A stretch of DNA of 64,000 nt from Mycolicibacter terrae (GCF_010727125.1 NZ_AP022564.1:2046001-2110000); one strand, 5' to 3'. Shown: positions 1 to 9,680, counted from the stretch's first letter. Notes: a model not told the origin generated them from the letters alone. Numbers and translations: made by a program.

Positions 1-14
1 CGGGTCACGAGCGG

Positions 15-20
15 TATGCT
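15..20 (+). promoter_or_regulatory. Candidate leaderless -10 (TATGCT)
   Basis: TATGCT lies 8 bases before the GTG at 29. Transcription would start at or next to the start codon. No -35 can be judged this close to the window edge. Confidence 0.45.
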
Positions 21-28
21 GGCCGACT

Positions 29-748
29 GTGAACTCCGACGAACCGGACGACTCGTACCCGTTGGACCACAGCACTTCGGGTTTGGAGCTGGAGCGGGTT
101 TCCCAGCAGATCGACGCCCACTACGCCCAGGGCACGGTCAGCGACGTCGAGGCGCACCTGCCGCGCGCCGGGTCGCGGATCGTCGCGCTCACCAAGCAAC
201 TGAGCGAGTCGCAGGCGACCCTGGAGTCAACGTCGGTGCGGTTCAACGAGTTGGCCTCGTCGATCCCGGGAGACATCGTGGATCTCAGTGACCGGCTTTC
301 CGGAATACTCAACGGAGCCACCGCCGAAGCCGACGATATCCGCGCCGAGGCACAGCGTTTCGCCGACGAATTGCGCGGCGCCGCCGAGAAGGAGGCCGCG
401 GCGATTCTCGACGATGCCGAGGCGCAGCGCCGGGAGGCGGCGCAATTGCGGGCCGAGTTGGAGACTCAGCACAAGCAGCTGCGAATCCATGCCGCACAAC
501 TGCGTAGACAGGCCGTCATGAGTGCCGCGGAGATCATGAAAGAAGCCGAGAACCACGCCTCGGAGATATTGACCGAAATGAACAAGGCGATCACCACACA
601 CGTGGCAGACGCACAGCTTCGGTTGACCGAACTCATGGATGCCCGCGCGAAAATCGTCGACCAGATTCAGCGTTCGACCACCCACGTGAAACGTGAATCC
701 CTGCCTCCGGCCAAAGAGTCCTGGTTTCGCGAAAATCGTCCACGCTGA
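29..748 (+). CDS. Coiled-coil protein, possibly DivIVA/ATPase-b-like
   Basis: A 239-residue cytoplasmic protein with no signal peptide or membrane segment. From about residue 85 to 215 it is rich in Ala, Glu, Arg and Gln in heptad-like spacing (for example AEADDIRAEAQRFADEL), which indicates a long coiled coil. The N-terminal 60 residues are acidic and less regular. The GTG start is supported by a TATGCT box 8 bases upstream, but only 28 bases precede it, so an earlier start is possible. It is followed by a second, DivIVA-like coiled-coil gene in the same direction, which suggests that the two work together in a polar or septal scaffold. That function is inference; I do not recognise the family with certainty. 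Confidence 0.6.
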   Translation: MNSDEPDDSYPLDHSTSGLELERVSQQIDAHYAQGTVSDVEAHLPRAGSRIVALTKQLSESQATLESTSVRFNELASSIPGDIVDLSDRLSGILNGATAEADDIRAEAQRFADELRGAAEKEAAAILDDAEAQRREAAQLRAELETQHKQLRIHAAQLRRQAVMSAAEIMKEAENHASEILTEMNKAITTHVADAQLRLTELMDARAKIVDQIQRSTTHVKRESLPPAKESWFRENRPR

Positions 749-774
749 CCCCGCTGGGGCCAGAATGCGATCCG

Positions 775-803
775 GTGACACGCCCGGGCAGGTCTGGTAC
801 GCT
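775..803 (+). promoter_or_regulatory. SigA-like promoter of the DivIVA-like gene
   Basis: GTGACA (775-780) and TACGCT (798-803) are separated by 17 bases. This predicts a leader of roughly 110 nt before the GTG at 923, so the second coiled-coil gene can be transcribed independently of the first. Confidence 0.5.
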
Positions 804-922
804 GCGTCGCACGGCAACCTGGGTGAGCCGGTCCATTTGGCCTCGCGCACAAGCCAACTCGGTCTAGCGCTGGTTGCCTGTCGAGCCAGAGACCGAACCA
901 GTCGGGTACTAGGAGTGAATCG

Positions 923-1954
923 GTGGCGCTAGAAATTCCGGAATTCGAAACGCAGATGCGCGGTTTCGATCGCAATGAGGTTTCCGATTACATCGCGCGC
1001 CTCCATCATGAAGTCGAGATTCTGCAGGAGCGTGCGAAATCCCTCGACGCGGTCAAAGCCCAGACGCGATTTGACCGCGAACAGCTCACCGCCGAGGTCA
1101 CGCGACTGCAGAACGACATTGTGCGGATGACCGCCGAGGCTGATTCCGAGCGTCAGCGCCTGACTGCCGAACTGGCCGAACTGCGGTCCCAATTCGAGCA
1201 GGTCACCGGTCCGGTCGATTCCGTCGAGGGCATGTCGGATCGCATCGCCAGGATGATGCGCATCGCCTCCGAAGAAGCGCGGCGGACCAAGGAACTGGCC
1301 CGCCAGGACGCCGAATCGCTGACCGGAGAGCTCCGCGAGCAGTTGGAGGCCGCCCGTCAGGACCGGGCCGCCGCCAGTGAGGCGCTGGCGGAGTTCCAGG
1401 CCTCCACCAATGCACGCCGGGCGAAGATCCTCGAAACCGCGACGGCCGAAGCCGAGGAGATCCTGCGGATCGCCCATGAGGAACGCAGCCGGATCGCCCA
1501 GGAGATCGAGGACGCCGAGCGCAGCCGCCGCGAGGTCTACCAGCGCCTCGCCGAGGAAGACGAGCGCAACCGCCGGGCCGCGCAGGAATCCCTCGATGAG
1601 CAGATCAAGCTGGCCTGGGAGGAGGACGAGCGCAACCGCCGGGAGGCGCAACGCCGTCTGGACCAGAAGATGCAGGCGGCCTGGGAGCAGGCCGAGGCCA
1701 ACATCGCCAAACTCGACAAGGAGGCCCGCCTGGAGGCGTCCACGCTGATCGCCACCACCAAACGCGAGGCCAAGCTGGTCACCGAACGCACCCAGTCCGA
1801 GGTCGATCTGTTGGTGCGGGAGCGTGCCGGGATCGTCACCCACCTCAACGAGATCCGGAACTGGATCGACACCGCCGTCGGCGAGAGCCGCCAGGTGGCC
1901 GAGGACGCCCCCGCCCAGGAAAGCGCGGCAGAGGAAGACGCCGCCGAGAATTAG
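923..1954 (+). CDS. DivIVA-domain coiled-coil protein
   Basis: A 343-residue protein. Its N-terminus (IPEFETQMRGFDRNEVSDYI) has the pattern of DivIVA/Wag31-type membrane-binding domains, a short helix pair with a GF(D/N)xxEV turn. Nearly all the rest is charged coiled coil. Residues 211-254 are two tandem 22-residue repeats beginning EEDERNRR, encoded at 1553-1618 and 1619-1684. The GTG start at 923 has AGGAG at 910-914. The stop overlaps the stop of the convergent peroxiredoxin gene by 4 bases. DivIVA proteins organise polar growth and septation in actinobacteria. This is a paralogue and not Wag31 itself, which normally sits beside ftsZ/sepF. Its exact role is unknown. Confidence 0.75.
   Translation: MALEIPEFETQMRGFDRNEVSDYIARLHHEVEILQERAKSLDAVKAQTRFDREQLTAEVTRLQNDIVRMTAEADSERQRLTAELAELRSQFEQVTGPVDSVEGMSDRIARMMRIASEEARRTKELARQDAESLTGELREQLEAARQDRAAASEALAEFQASTNARRAKILETATAEAEEILRIAHEERSRIAQEIEDAERSRREVYQRLAEEDERNRRAAQESLDEQIKLAWEEDERNRREAQRRLDQKMQAAWEQAEANIAKLDKEARLEASTLIATTKREAKLVTERTQSEVDLLVRERAGIVTHLNEIRNWIDTAVGESRQVAEDAPAQESAAEEDAAEN
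1553..1684 (+). repeat. 66-bp tandem duplication inside the DivIVA-like gene
   Basis: Two in-frame 66-bp units each encode 22 residues starting EEDERNRR and ending in AW. A more diverged third unit may follow. The period is a near multiple of the heptad, so the coiled coil can lengthen without disruption. Confidence 0.7.
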
Positions 1955-2415
1955 GCCGACGAACGGGCCCGCAGCACCTGCAGCGCCTTGTCGGCGTGGG
2001 TGTCCATCGAGAACTCGCTGGCGATCACGTCGAGCACGGTGCGGTCGGTGTCGATGACGAAGGTGGTCCGCTTCACCGGCATCAACTTGCCGAGTAAGCC
2101 ACGTTTGACGCCGAACTGGGCAGCCACCGTGCCCTCGGTGTCGGACAGCAGCGGGTAATCGAAGCCCTGCTGGTCGGCGAACTTGGCCTGCTTGGCCACC
2201 GGATCGACGCTGATTCCGACCCGTTGTGCCCCGACGGCGGCGAACTCGCCGGCCAGATCACGGAAATGGCAGGCCTCCTTGGTACAACCGGGTGTCATCG
2301 CCGCCGGATAGAAGAACAGCGCCACCGGCCCGTCGGCCAACAGTGCGCTGAGCTTGCGCGGTGTTCCGGTCTGGTCGGGCAATTCGAAATCGGCCACGCT
2401 GTCGCCAGTTTTCAT
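1951..2415 (-). CDS. bcpB: Thioredoxin-dependent peroxiredoxin, Bcp/PrxQ type
   Basis: A 154-residue peroxiredoxin Q-type protein, which reduces H2O2 and organic hydroperoxides with electrons from thioredoxin. The active-site stretch [14 protein letters not shown] carries the peroxidatic Cys and a second Cys five residues on, as in BCP enzymes with a resolving Cys. Start MKTGDSV was chosen at 2415 because a TAGCCT box lies exactly 7 bases upstream; the open frame extends further but without conserved sequence. It is divergent from trpE, with only 45 bases between the starts, the same arrangement as bcpB/trpE (Rv1608c/Rv1609) in M. tuberculosis. Confidence 0.92.
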   Translation of the reverse strand: MKTGDSVADFELPDQTGTPRKLSALLADGPVALFFYPAAMTPGCTKEACHFRDLAGEFAAVGAQRVGISVDPVAKQAKFADQQGFDYPLLSDTEGTVAAQFGVKRGLLGKLMPVKRTTFVIDTDRTVLDVIASEFSMDTHADKALQVLRARSSA

Positions 2416-2422
2416 GGCCGCC

Positions 2423-2428
2423 AGGCTA
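2423..2428 (-). promoter_or_regulatory. Leaderless -10 (TAGCCT) of bcpB
   Basis: Read on the minus strand, TAGCCT is 7 bases from the ATG at 2415. It falls inside the 45-base bcpB/trpE intergenic region, so the two divergent promoters must overlap. Confidence 0.5.
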
Positions 2429-2460
2429 CTCCTGACCCGATCGCCACATCTGGGAAGATT

Positions 2461-4008
2461 ATGACCGTGCACACCGCTAGCTCTTCCCCTGCCGGCACCG
2501 CCTCGCGGGCGGACTTCCGTGCCCTGGCCGCCGAGCACCGCGTGGTCCCGGTGACCCGCAAGGTGCTCGCCGACGCCGAGACACCGCTGTCGGCCTACCG
2601 CAAGCTGGCCGCCAACCGGCCCGGCACCTTCCTACTGGAGTCGGCCGAGAACGGACGGTCCTGGTCGCGGTGGTCGTTCATCGGCGCCGGGACCAACTCG
2701 GCGCTGACGGTGCGGGACGGCGAAGCGGTGTGGTTGGGCACCGCCCCGCAGGGTGCGCCGACCGGCGGGGATCCGCTGCTGGCCTTGCGCGAGACCCTGG
2801 CACTGCTGGAAACGGCTCCCATTCCCGGGCTGCCGCCGCTGTCGAGCGGCCTGGTGGGGTTCTTCGCCTACGACATGGTGCGCCGGCTGGAGCGCCTGCC
2901 CGAGCTGGCCGTCGATGACCTGGCGCTGCCCGACATGCTGCTGCTGCTGGCCACCGACATGGCCGCTGTCGATCACCACGAGGGCACCATCACCTTGATC
3001 GCCAACGCGGTCAACTGGAACGGCACCGACGAGCGCGTGGACGAGGCCTACGACGACGCGATCGCCCGGCTCGACGTGATGACCGCGGCGCTGAGTCAGC
3101 CGCTGGAGTCCAGCGTCGCCACCTTCGACCGGCCCGAGCCGATCTACCGAAAGCAGCGCACCCCCGAGGAGTACGGGGCGATCGTCGAGCGGCTGGTCGG
3201 CGAGATCGAGGCCGGCGAGGCGTTTCAGGTGGTGCCGTCCCAGCGTTTCGAGATGACGACCCCGGCAGACCCGATCGATGTCTACCGGATGCTGCGGGTG
3301 TCCAATCCGAGCCCGTACATGTATCTGCTGCAGGTGCCCGATGACGTTGGGAGACTGGCCTTTTCGATTGTCGGTTCCAGCCCCGAGGCGTTGGTGACGG
3401 TCCAGGACGGCCGCGCGACCACCCACCCGATCGCCGGTACGCGGTGGCGCGGCGCGACCGAGGAGGAAGACCAGCTGCTGGAAAAGGACCTGTTGAACGA
3501 CGACAAGGAGCGCGCCGAGCACCTGATGCTCGTCGACCTCGGCCGCAACGACTTGGGCCGGGTGTGTGTTCCGGGCACGGTGCGGGTGGCCGACTACAGC
3601 CACATCGAGCGCTACAGCCACGTCATGCACCTGGTTTCCACGGTCACCGGGCTGCTCGCCGAGGACCGCACCGCACTGGACGCGGTCACCGCGTGTTTCC
3701 CCGCGGGCACCTTGTCCGGGGCGCCCAAGGTCCGCGCCATGGAGCTGATCGAAGAGGTCGAGAAGACCCGACGCGGCCTGTACGGCGGCGTCGTCGGCTA
3801 TCTGGATTTCGCCGGCAACGCCGACTTCGCGATCGCAATCCGCACCGCCCTGCTCGCCGGCGGCACCGCCTACGTGCAGGCCGGCGGCGGGGTGGTGGCC
3901 GACTCCAACGGCCCCTACGAGTACACCGAGGCCTCGAACAAGGCCCGCGCGGTGCTGGCCGCGATCGCCGCCGCCGAAACGCTGATGGCACCCGGGACCG
4001 ATGACTGA
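2461..4008 (+). CDS. trpE: Anthranilate synthase component I
   Basis: Converts chorismate to anthranilate with ammonia from the glutaminase subunit (TrpG, not in this window), the first step of tryptophan synthesis. It has 515 residues, the usual size. The LLES motif of the tryptophan feedback site is in [11 protein letters not shown] near residue 60. The C-terminal chorismate-binding domain shows PIAGTRWRG, the acidic [10 protein letters not shown] stretch, [17 protein letters not shown] and [13 protein letters not shown]. The ATG at 2461 was chosen over longer open frame because it matches family length and follows a GGGAAG ribosome site. No leader peptide or attenuator fits in the 45 bases upstream. 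Its stop overlaps the next gene by 8 bases. Confidence 0.97.
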   Translation: MTVHTASSSPAGTASRADFRALAAEHRVVPVTRKVLADAETPLSAYRKLAANRPGTFLLESAENGRSWSRWSFIGAGTNSALTVRDGEAVWLGTAPQGAPTGGDPLLALRETLALLETAPIPGLPPLSSGLVGFFAYDMVRRLERLPELAVDDLALPDMLLLLATDMAAVDHHEGTITLIANAVNWNGTDERVDEAYDDAIARLDVMTAALSQPLESSVATFDRPEPIYRKQRTPEEYGAIVERLVGEIEAGEAFQVVPSQRFEMTTPADPIDVYRMLRVSNPSPYMYLLQVPDDVGRLAFSIVGSSPEALVTVQDGRATTHPIAGTRWRGATEEEDQLLEKDLLNDDKERAEHLMLVDLGRNDLGRVCVPGTVRVADYSHIERYSHVMHLVSTVTGLLAEDRTALDAVTACFPAGTLSGAPKVRAMELIEEVEKTRRGLYGGVVGYLDFAGNADFAIAIRTALLAGGTAYVQAGGGVVADSNGPYEYTEASNKARAVLAAIAAAETLMAPGTDD

Positions 4009-4696
4009 GGCTCGGGGGGCCCGCCGCGGCACCGTGGCGCTGCGGGTGGCACAGCTGCTGCTGGTGGTGGCGGCCGGCGGCCTGTGGGGCGCATCCCGGC
4101 TGCCGTGGGTCCTGATCCGCTCGTTCGACGGGCTGGGGCAGCCCAAGCAGGTCGCGGTCACCGGCGCGTCGTGGTCGACGGCGCTGGTGCCGCTGGCGCT
4201 GCTGTGCCTGGCCGCCGCCGTCGCCGCGGTGGCGGTGCGGGGCTGGCCGTTGCGGGCGCTGGCCGTCCTGATGGCCGTGGTGAGCCTGGCGGCGGGGTAC
4301 CTGGCCGTCAGCATGTGGGTGGTGCGGGACATCGCGCTCCGGGCCCTCGACATCGCCGAGATCCCGCTGACCTCGTTGCTGGGGACCGACCGCCGTCTCA
4401 CCGGTGCGGTGCTGAGCCTGCTCGCCGCGCTGTGCGTGCTGGCCGCTGCCGCGTTACTGATGCGCGCGGCCGCGCGCGACACCGGCGGCGACGCCAGGTA
4501 CGCGACGCCGGCGGCGCGCCGGGCGGCTGCGCGGGCCCGCGACGGTGCGTCCGCCGGCCCCGACGCCGGTAGCGGGGCCGGGCCGCAAGCCTCCGCGGGC
4601 GCCCCGGAGATGTCGGAACGAATGATGTGGGACGCGCTCGACGAGGGTTGCGACCCGACAGAACCGCCGCCCGGCGCGGACCCCGAGGGCCGGTGA
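4001..4696 (+). CDS. Trp-operon-associated membrane protein (Rv1610-like)
   Basis: A 231-residue protein of the TIGR02234 type, found between trpE and trpC in actinobacteria. Hydrophobic segments lie at about residues 14-32, 60-78, 83-106 and 133-155, with a WxxxR loop after the first. The C-terminal 70 residues are Ala/Gly/Arg/Pro-rich and cytoplasmic-looking. It overlaps trpE by 8 bases (ATGACTGA), which implies translational coupling. The function is unknown; its fixed position suggests a role tied to tryptophan or chorismate metabolism, but nothing in the sequence shows catalysis. Confidence 0.9.
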   Translation: MTEARGARRGTVALRVAQLLLVVAAGGLWGASRLPWVLIRSFDGLGQPKQVAVTGASWSTALVPLALLCLAAAVAAVAVRGWPLRALAVLMAVVSLAAGYLAVSMWVVRDIALRALDIAEIPLTSLLGTDRRLTGAVLSLLAALCVLAAAALLMRAAARDTGGDARYATPAARRAAARARDGASAGPDAGSGAGPQASAGAPEMSERMMWDALDEGCDPTEPPPGADPEGR

Positions 4697-4764
4697 CATC
4701 CGGGGCGGTGACGGTGGTTACCCTTCGATGAAGGTCCTAGCAAGCGGGAGAGGAACCGGTAGAC

Positions 4765-5583
4765 ATGAGTTCGGCAACCGTGCTCGACTCCATCATCGAG
4801 GGAGTCTGCGCCGACGTTGCCGCCCGGGAGGCCGTCGTCAGCCTGGCGCAAGTCAAGGCGGCAGCCGAGGCCATGCCCGCGCCGCGGGACGTCATGGCGG
4901 CACTGCGAGAGCCCGGCATCGCAGTCATCGCCGAGGTCAAGCGCGCCAGCCCGTCGAAGGGGCAGCTGGCGGCCATCGCCGACCCGGCCGAACTCGCCTG
5001 TTCCTACGCCGAGGGCGGTGCCCGCGCGATCAGTGTGCTGACCGAGCAGCGCCGGTTCAACGGCTCGCTGGCCGACCTCGACGCGGTGCGCGCCGCGGTG
5101 TCGATACCGGTCCTGCGCAAGGACTTCATCGTGCGGCCTTACCAGATTCACGAAGCCCGCGCCCACGGCGCGGACATGCTGCTGCTGATCGTGGCGGCGC
5201 TCGAACAACAGGCGCTGGTGTCGATGCTCGATCGCACCGAGTCCCTCGGCATGACCGCCCTGGTCGAGGTGCACACCGAGGAAGAGGCCGACCGGGCCCT
5301 GACCGCCGGCGCGAAGGTGATCGGGGTCAACGCCCGCGACCTGCACACGCTGGAGGTCGACCGGGACTGCTTCGCGCGGATCGCGCCGGGCCTACCCACC
5401 GAGGTGGTCAAGATCGCCGAGTCCGGAGTGCGCGGCACCGCGGACCTGCTGGCCTACGCCGGAGCCGGTGCGGACGCCGTCCTGGTCGGTGAGGGACTGG
5501 TCACCAGTGGCGACCCCCGCGCGGCCGTTGCCGACTTGGTCAGTGCGGGTAAGCATCCGTCCTGCCCGAAGTCGGCCCGCTAG
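4765..5583 (+). CDS. trpC: Indole-3-glycerol-phosphate synthase
   Basis: Closes CdRP to indole-3-glycerol phosphate. It is a 272-residue TIM barrel. Conserved blocks include [12 protein letters not shown] (catalytic Lys), [19 protein letters not shown] (general-acid Lys), [21 protein letters not shown] and the phosphate-binding IAESGVR and VLVGEGLV. The ATG at 4765 is preceded by GAGAGG. The 68-base gap after the membrane-protein gene contains a CCTTC-GAT-GAAGG hairpin (4722-4734). The trpB start codon follows the trpC stop directly with no gap. Confidence 0.97.
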   Translation: MSSATVLDSIIEGVCADVAAREAVVSLAQVKAAAEAMPAPRDVMAALREPGIAVIAEVKRASPSKGQLAAIADPAELACSYAEGGARAISVLTEQRRFNGSLADLDAVRAAVSIPVLRKDFIVRPYQIHEARAHGADMLLLIVAALEQQALVSMLDRTESLGMTALVEVHTEEEADRALTAGAKVIGVNARDLHTLEVDRDCFARIAPGLPTEVVKIAESGVRGTADLLAYAGAGADAVLVGEGLVTSGDPRAAVADLVSAGKHPSCPKSAR

Positions 5584-6849
5584 ATGTCGGACACCGCCCA
5601 GCCTCCTCTTCCGCGTGCCAGCGCCGGAGTGGCCGAACCGAGCCGGCACGACCCGGACGCCCGCGGGCACTTCGGCGTCTACGGCGGCCGCTACGTCGCC
5701 GAGGCGTTGATGGCGGTCATCGAGGAGGTCACCGCCGCCTACGACAAGGTGCGTAATGACCGCGAGTTTCTCGACACCCTCGACAACCTGCAGACGCACT
5801 ACACCGGCCGCCCCTCGCCCCTGTACGAGGCGCAGCGACTCACCGCCCACGCCGGCGGAGCACGCATCTTCCTCAAACGCGAGGACCTGAATCACACCGG
5901 CTCGCACAAGATCAACAACGTGCTGGGGCAGGCGTTGCTGGCCCGACGCATGGGCAAGACCCGGGTGATCGCCGAGACCGGCGCCGGCCAGCACGGCGTG
6001 GCCACGGCCACGGCCTGCGCCCTGCTGGGGCTGGATTGCGTGATCTACATGGGCGCCGTCGACACCCGCCGCCAAGCCCTCAACGTGGCCCGGATGCGGC
6101 TGCTGGGCGCCGAGGTGGTCTCGGTGGAATCGGGGTCGCAGACCTTGAAGGACGCCATCAACGAAGCGTTCCGGGACTGGGTGACCAACGCCGATCGCAC
6201 CTATTACTGCTTCGGGACCGCGGCCGGGCCGCACCCGTTCCCGACCATGGTGCGCGACTTCCAGCGGGTCGTCGGCCTGGAGACCCGCACCCAGATCCAG
6301 CAGATGGCGGGCCGGCTGCCCGACGCGGTGGTGGCCTGCGTGGGGGGCGGGTCCAACGCCATCGGGATCTTCCACGCCTTCCTCGACGACCCGGCGGTGC
6401 GGCTGATCGGATACGAGGCCGCCGGTGACGGTGTGGACACCGGCCGGCATGCCGCGACGTTCGCCGGCGGGTCGCCCGGGGCCTTCCAGGGCTCGTTCTC
6501 CTACCTGTTGCAGGACGAGGACGGCCAGACCATCGAGTCGCACTCGATCTCGGCAGGGCTGGACTACCCGGGCGTCGGCCCCGAACACGCCTGGCTGCGC
6601 GAGACCGGGCGAGCCGAATACCAGCCGATCACCGACGCCGAGGCGATGGAGGCATTCGGAATTCTTTGCCGCACTGAGGGAATCATTCCCGCGATCGAAT
6701 CCGCCCACGCGGTGGCAGGCGCGCTGAAGCTGGCCGCCGAGCTCGGCCCGGGCAAGGTCATCGTGGTGAACGTCTCCGGGCGCGGCGACAAGGACGTCGA
6801 GACAGCGGCCAAATGGTTCGGCCTGCTCGACGAGGGGAGCGCTTCGTGA
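5584..6849 (+). CDS. trpB: Tryptophan synthase beta chain
   Basis: Condenses indole with serine using pyridoxal phosphate, in an alpha2-beta2 complex with TrpA. It has 421 residues. [10 protein letters not shown] and the PLP-lysine motif [15 protein letters not shown] are intact, as are [10 protein letters not shown] and the glycine-rich phosphate loop GGGSNAIG. The start abuts the trpC stop and the end overlaps trpA by 4 bases, as expected for equimolar subunits. Confidence 0.98.
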   Translation: MSDTAQPPLPRASAGVAEPSRHDPDARGHFGVYGGRYVAEALMAVIEEVTAAYDKVRNDREFLDTLDNLQTHYTGRPSPLYEAQRLTAHAGGARIFLKREDLNHTGSHKINNVLGQALLARRMGKTRVIAETGAGQHGVATATACALLGLDCVIYMGAVDTRRQALNVARMRLLGAEVVSVESGSQTLKDAINEAFRDWVTNADRTYYCFGTAAGPHPFPTMVRDFQRVVGLETRTQIQQMAGRLPDAVVACVGGGSNAIGIFHAFLDDPAVRLIGYEAAGDGVDTGRHAATFAGGSPGAFQGSFSYLLQDEDGQTIESHSISAGLDYPGVGPEHAWLRETGRAEYQPITDAEAMEAFGILCRTEGIIPAIESAHAVAGALKLAAELGPGKVIVVNVSGRGDKDVETAAKWFGLLDEGSAS

Positions 6850-7646
6850 GCGGTCACGCCGGCGACCGGCTGGCCTCGATGTTCGCCGTGTGCCGGGAGG
6901 AGGGCCGCGCCGCGCTGATCGGCTACCTGCCCACCGGCTACCCGGACGTGCCGGGCTCCATCGCCGCGATGACCGCCCTGGTCGAATCGGGGTGCGATCT
7001 CGTCGAAGTCGGTGTTCCCTACTCCGACCCGGGAATGGACGGACCGACCATCGCCCGGGCCACCGAGACGGCGCTGCAGGGCGGCGTCCGGGTGCGCGAC
7101 ACCCTGACCGCGGTAGAGGCGATCACGGCCGCCGGTGGCCGCGCGGTGGTGATGACCTACTGGAATCCGGTGCTGCGCTACGGGGTCGACGCGTTCGCCC
7201 GTGATCTGGCTTCGGCCGGCGGCCTGGGGCTGATCACCCCCGACCTGATCGTCGACGAGGCGGACGAGTGGCTGGCGGCATCCCAACACCATGCGCTGGA
7301 CCGGATCTTTCTGGTGGCGCCGTCGTCGACGCCGCAGCGTCTGGCCGAGACCGCGCACGCCTCGAGCGGATTCGTCTACGCCGCCTCGACGATGGGAGTC
7401 ACCGGTGCCCGCAACACGGTGTCCAACGCGGCGCCGGAACTGGTACGCCGGGTCCGGGAAGTCTCTGACATTCCGGTCGGGGTGGGCCTGGGCGTGCGGT
7501 CCGGCGCGCAGGCCGCCGAGATCGGCGCCTACACCGACGGCGTGATCGTCGGTTCAGCACTGGTCACCGCACTCGCTGATGGTCTGGCCGAGTTGCGCTC
7601 CCTCAGCGCGGAACTCGCGGCGGGTGTGCGTCAAAGGGATTCGTAG
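6846..7646 (+). CDS. trpA: Tryptophan synthase alpha chain
   Basis: Cleaves indole-3-glycerol phosphate to indole, which is channelled to TrpB. It has 266 residues. The catalytic Glu lies in [16 protein letters not shown] together with the conserved YSDP Asp, followed by [11 protein letters not shown] and [14 protein letters not shown]. The GTG at 6846 overlaps the trpB stop (GTGA), which fixes the start; a longer frame exists upstream but runs inside trpB. Confidence 0.96.
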   Translation: MSGHAGDRLASMFAVCREEGRAALIGYLPTGYPDVPGSIAAMTALVESGCDLVEVGVPYSDPGMDGPTIARATETALQGGVRVRDTLTAVEAITAAGGRAVVMTYWNPVLRYGVDAFARDLASAGGLGLITPDLIVDEADEWLAASQHHALDRIFLVAPSSTPQRLAETAHASSGFVYAASTMGVTGARNTVSNAAPELVRRVREVSDIPVGVGLGVRSGAQAAEIGAYTDGVIVGSALVTALADGLAELRSLSAELAAGVRQRDS

Positions 7647-7648
7647 AG

Positions 7649-9235
7649 ATGACACTGAACTGGCTGACGTACTTTCCCAGTCCCGCGCGCGGTGTCTGGC
7701 ATCTCGGCCCGGTCCCGATTCGGGCTTATGCGCTGTGCATCATCATCGGCATCGTCATCGCCCTGCTGATCGGTGACCGCCGATGGCGGGCCCGCGGCGG
7801 CGAGCCGGGAGTCATCTATGACATCGCGCTGTGGGCGGTGCCGTTCGGGTTGATCGGTGGGCGCTTGTATCACCTGATGACGGACTGGCGGACCTACTTC
7901 GGTGAGGGCGGCGTCGGATGGGAGGCGACGCCCCGCATCTGGGACGGTGGGCTGGGGATCTGGGGCGCGGTAGCGCTCGGCGGTGTCGGCGCGTGGATCG
8001 GCTGCCGCCGTCGCGGGATCCCACTGCCCGCCTTCGGTGACGCCGTCGCGCCCGGCATCGTGTTGGCGCAGGCGATCGGGCGGATCGGCAACTACTTCAA
8101 CCAGGAGCTCTACGGCCGGGAGACGACACTGCCGTGGGGGCTGGAGATCTTCTGGCGCGAGGACGCCGCCGGGGTGCGCGATCCGCACCTGCTCGACGGG
8201 GTGTCGACCGGCGAACTGTATAAGATCGTCCAACCGACGTTCCTGTACGAATTGCTCTGGAATCTCTTGGTGTTCGTCGTGCTGATCTACGCCGACCGGC
8301 GATTCCGCATGGGGCACGGCCGGCTGTTCGCGCTCTACGTCGCCGGTTACTGCATCGGGCGCTTCGGGATCGAACTGCTGCGCGACGACGCGGCCACCCA
8401 CATCGCCGGAATCCGGGTGAACTCGTTCACCTCGACATTTGTGTTCATCGGTGCCGTGGTTTATATCCTGCTGGCAACCAAGGGCCGCGAGGATCGCGAT
8501 GTCATCCGCCGCGCCTGGGAGCAGGAGACGCCCGAGGATCAGGAGGCGGTTGCCGCCGAACCGGAACCGGACGCCGCAAATGAGCAGGAGTTGGTGACGC
8601 TCGGCACCGCAAACGGCGTCGGGTCGGTGGTCCGACTACCGAAAAGGCTTACGGGCGATGGCGAACTCGAGTCGGACGTCGCAGCCGACGATGCTGTCGC
8701 CGAAGACAGCGAGGACACCGAAGTCGCCGCGGACACCGAAGTCACCGAGGACACCGAAGTCGCCGCGGACACCGAAGTCGCCGAGGACAGCGAAGCCGAC
8801 GAAGACGGCGAAGTCGAGGCGGACGTCGAAGCTGACGAGGACGCTGAGCCGGCATCGGAGCCCGACGAGCTGTCCGACACCGAGGCCGAGGACGAGGCCG
8901 GCGAGGTCGACGACACCGACGATGAGGCCGAGCACGAGGCCGGCGAGGTCGACGACACCGACGATGAGGCCGAGCACGAGGCCGGCGAGGCCGACGAGCC
9001 CGATGGTGAGCCCGAGCACGACACCGGCGAGGCCGACGAGCCCGATGGTGAGCCCGAGGACGATACCGCCGAGGCCGACAGCGAACCCGAAGCCGACGAC
9101 GAAGACGCTGAAGCCGAGCCCGTCGTCGACGCAGTCGATGAATCGGACGAGGACTCCGAAGCCGAGTCGGACACCGACACCGAAGCGGACACCGACACCG
9201 AAGCGGACCCCGCTGACGACGCTGACCAGGCCTGA
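7649..9235 (+). CDS. lgt: Prolipoprotein diacylglyceryl transferase with acidic tail
   Basis: Transfers diacylglycerol from phosphatidylglycerol to the lipobox cysteine of prolipoproteins at the plasma membrane. The first 280 or so residues are the polytopic Lgt domain with the signature GRIGNYFNQELYG near residues 142-154 and IRAYALCIIIG near the N-terminus. Residues from about 330 to 528 are an extremely acidic Asp/Glu/Ala/Thr tail built of repeats, including four 14-residue units starting at residue 417. Mycobacterial Lgt proteins commonly carry a long C-terminal extension, but this one is strongly repetitive. The start lies 2 bases after trpA, as in the Rv1613-Rv1614 pair. Confidence 0.95.
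   Translation: MTLNWLTYFPSPARGVWHLGPVPIRAYALCIIIGIVIALLIGDRRWRARGGEPGVIYDIALWAVPFGLIGGRLYHLMTDWRTYFGEGGVGWEATPRIWDGGLGIWGAVALGGVGAWIGCRRRGIPLPAFGDAVAPGIVLAQAIGRIGNYFNQELYGRETTLPWGLEIFWREDAAGVRDPHLLDGVSTGELYKIVQPTFLYELLWNLLVFVVLIYADRRFRMGHGRLFALYVAGYCIGRFGIELLRDDAATHIAGIRVNSFTSTFVFIGAVVYILLATKGREDRDVIRRAWEQETPEDQEAVAAEPEPDAANEQELVTLGTANGVGSVVRLPKRLTGDGELESDVAADDAVAEDSEDTEVAADTEVTEDTEVAADTEVAEDSEADEDGEVEADVEADEDAEPASEPDELSDTEAEDEAGEVDDTDDEAEHEAGEVDDTDDEAEHEAGEADEPDGEPEHDTGEADEPDGEPEDDTAEADSEPEADDEDAEAEPVVDAVDESDEDSEAESDTDTEADTDTEADPADDADQA
8897..9064 (+). repeat. Four 42-bp tandem repeats in the lgt tail
   Basis: Units start at 8897, 8939, 8981 and 9023. The first two encode the same 14 residues (AGEVDDTDDEAEHE) and the last two a variant (AGEADEPDGEPEHD and TGEADEPDGEPEDD). 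Shorter DTEV-type repeats precede them. Such arrays are prone to length change between strains. Confidence 0.85.
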
Positions 9236-9268
9236 TAGCGGTCCCACCGCCCGTGTCGGCATTTCTGG

Positions 9269-9274
9269 CATGCT
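9269..9274 (+). promoter_or_regulatory. Candidate leaderless -10 (CATGCT) of the TM2 gene
   Basis: CATGCT is 7 bases before the ATG at 9282. It contains the alternative upstream ATG at 9270, which argues for the later start. Confidence 0.35.
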
Positions 9275-9281
9275 CGCAGAC

Positions 9282-9680
9282 ATGACCGATCCGTCCTGGC
9301 CGCCGGCCGGGCCACCGGGCGGTTGGCAGCCCTACCAGCCGCCGCCGGGCTATCCGCCCCCGTATCCGGGCTACCCGGACATGTGGGCGCCCTACGGCCG
9401 CCATCCGGTGACCGGGCAGCCGTACTCGGACAAGTCGAAAGTCACCGCAGCGCTGCTACAGCTGCTCGGGTTGTTCGGGTTCCTCGGGTTCGGTCGCATG
9501 TACCTGGGCCAGATCGGACTGGGAATCTTCCAGTTGTTGATCGGTGTGCTTGCCACCGTCACGACGTATGGGATCGGCATCGGCGTGCCGATCATCTGGG
9601 GGATCATCGAGGCGATCCTCATCTTCAGCGGGCGGGTGCACGACAAGCAGGGCCGAGCGCTGCGCGACGGCACGCGTTAA
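9282..9680 (+). CDS. TM2-domain membrane protein
   Basis: A 132-residue protein with a Pro/Tyr/Gly-rich N-terminal 45 residues, then a TM2 domain: two hydrophobic helices at about residues 55-75 and 85-112 separated by a short turn containing GFGRMYLGQIG. TM2 proteins are small integral membrane proteins of unclear function. Start 9282 (MTDPSW) is preferred over the in-frame ATG at 9270. M. tuberculosis has a small membrane protein in the corresponding interval between lgt and pykA (Rv1615/1616 region). Confidence 0.8.
   Translation: MTDPSWPPAGPPGGWQPYQPPPGYPPPYPGYPDMWAPYGRHPVTGQPYSDKSKVTAALLQLLGLFGFLGFGRMYLGQIGLGIFQLLIGVLATVTTYGIGIGVPIIWGIIEAILIFSGRVHDKQGRALRDGTR

Noticed and set aside
2416..2460. 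Possible trp leader peptide or attenuator
   Set aside because: Only 45 bases separate bcpB and trpE starts, with no Trp codons, hairpin or T-rich stretch.
2632..5346. Long minus-strand open frame (904 codons) antisense to trpE-trpC
   Set aside because: It runs opposite well-conserved Trp genes. GC-rich codon bias opens such frames; the translation is His/Gln/Arg-rich with no domain.
8539..9315. Ser-rich minus-strand frame over the lgt tail
   Set aside because: It is the reverse reading of the Asp/Glu repeat and has no start-site support.
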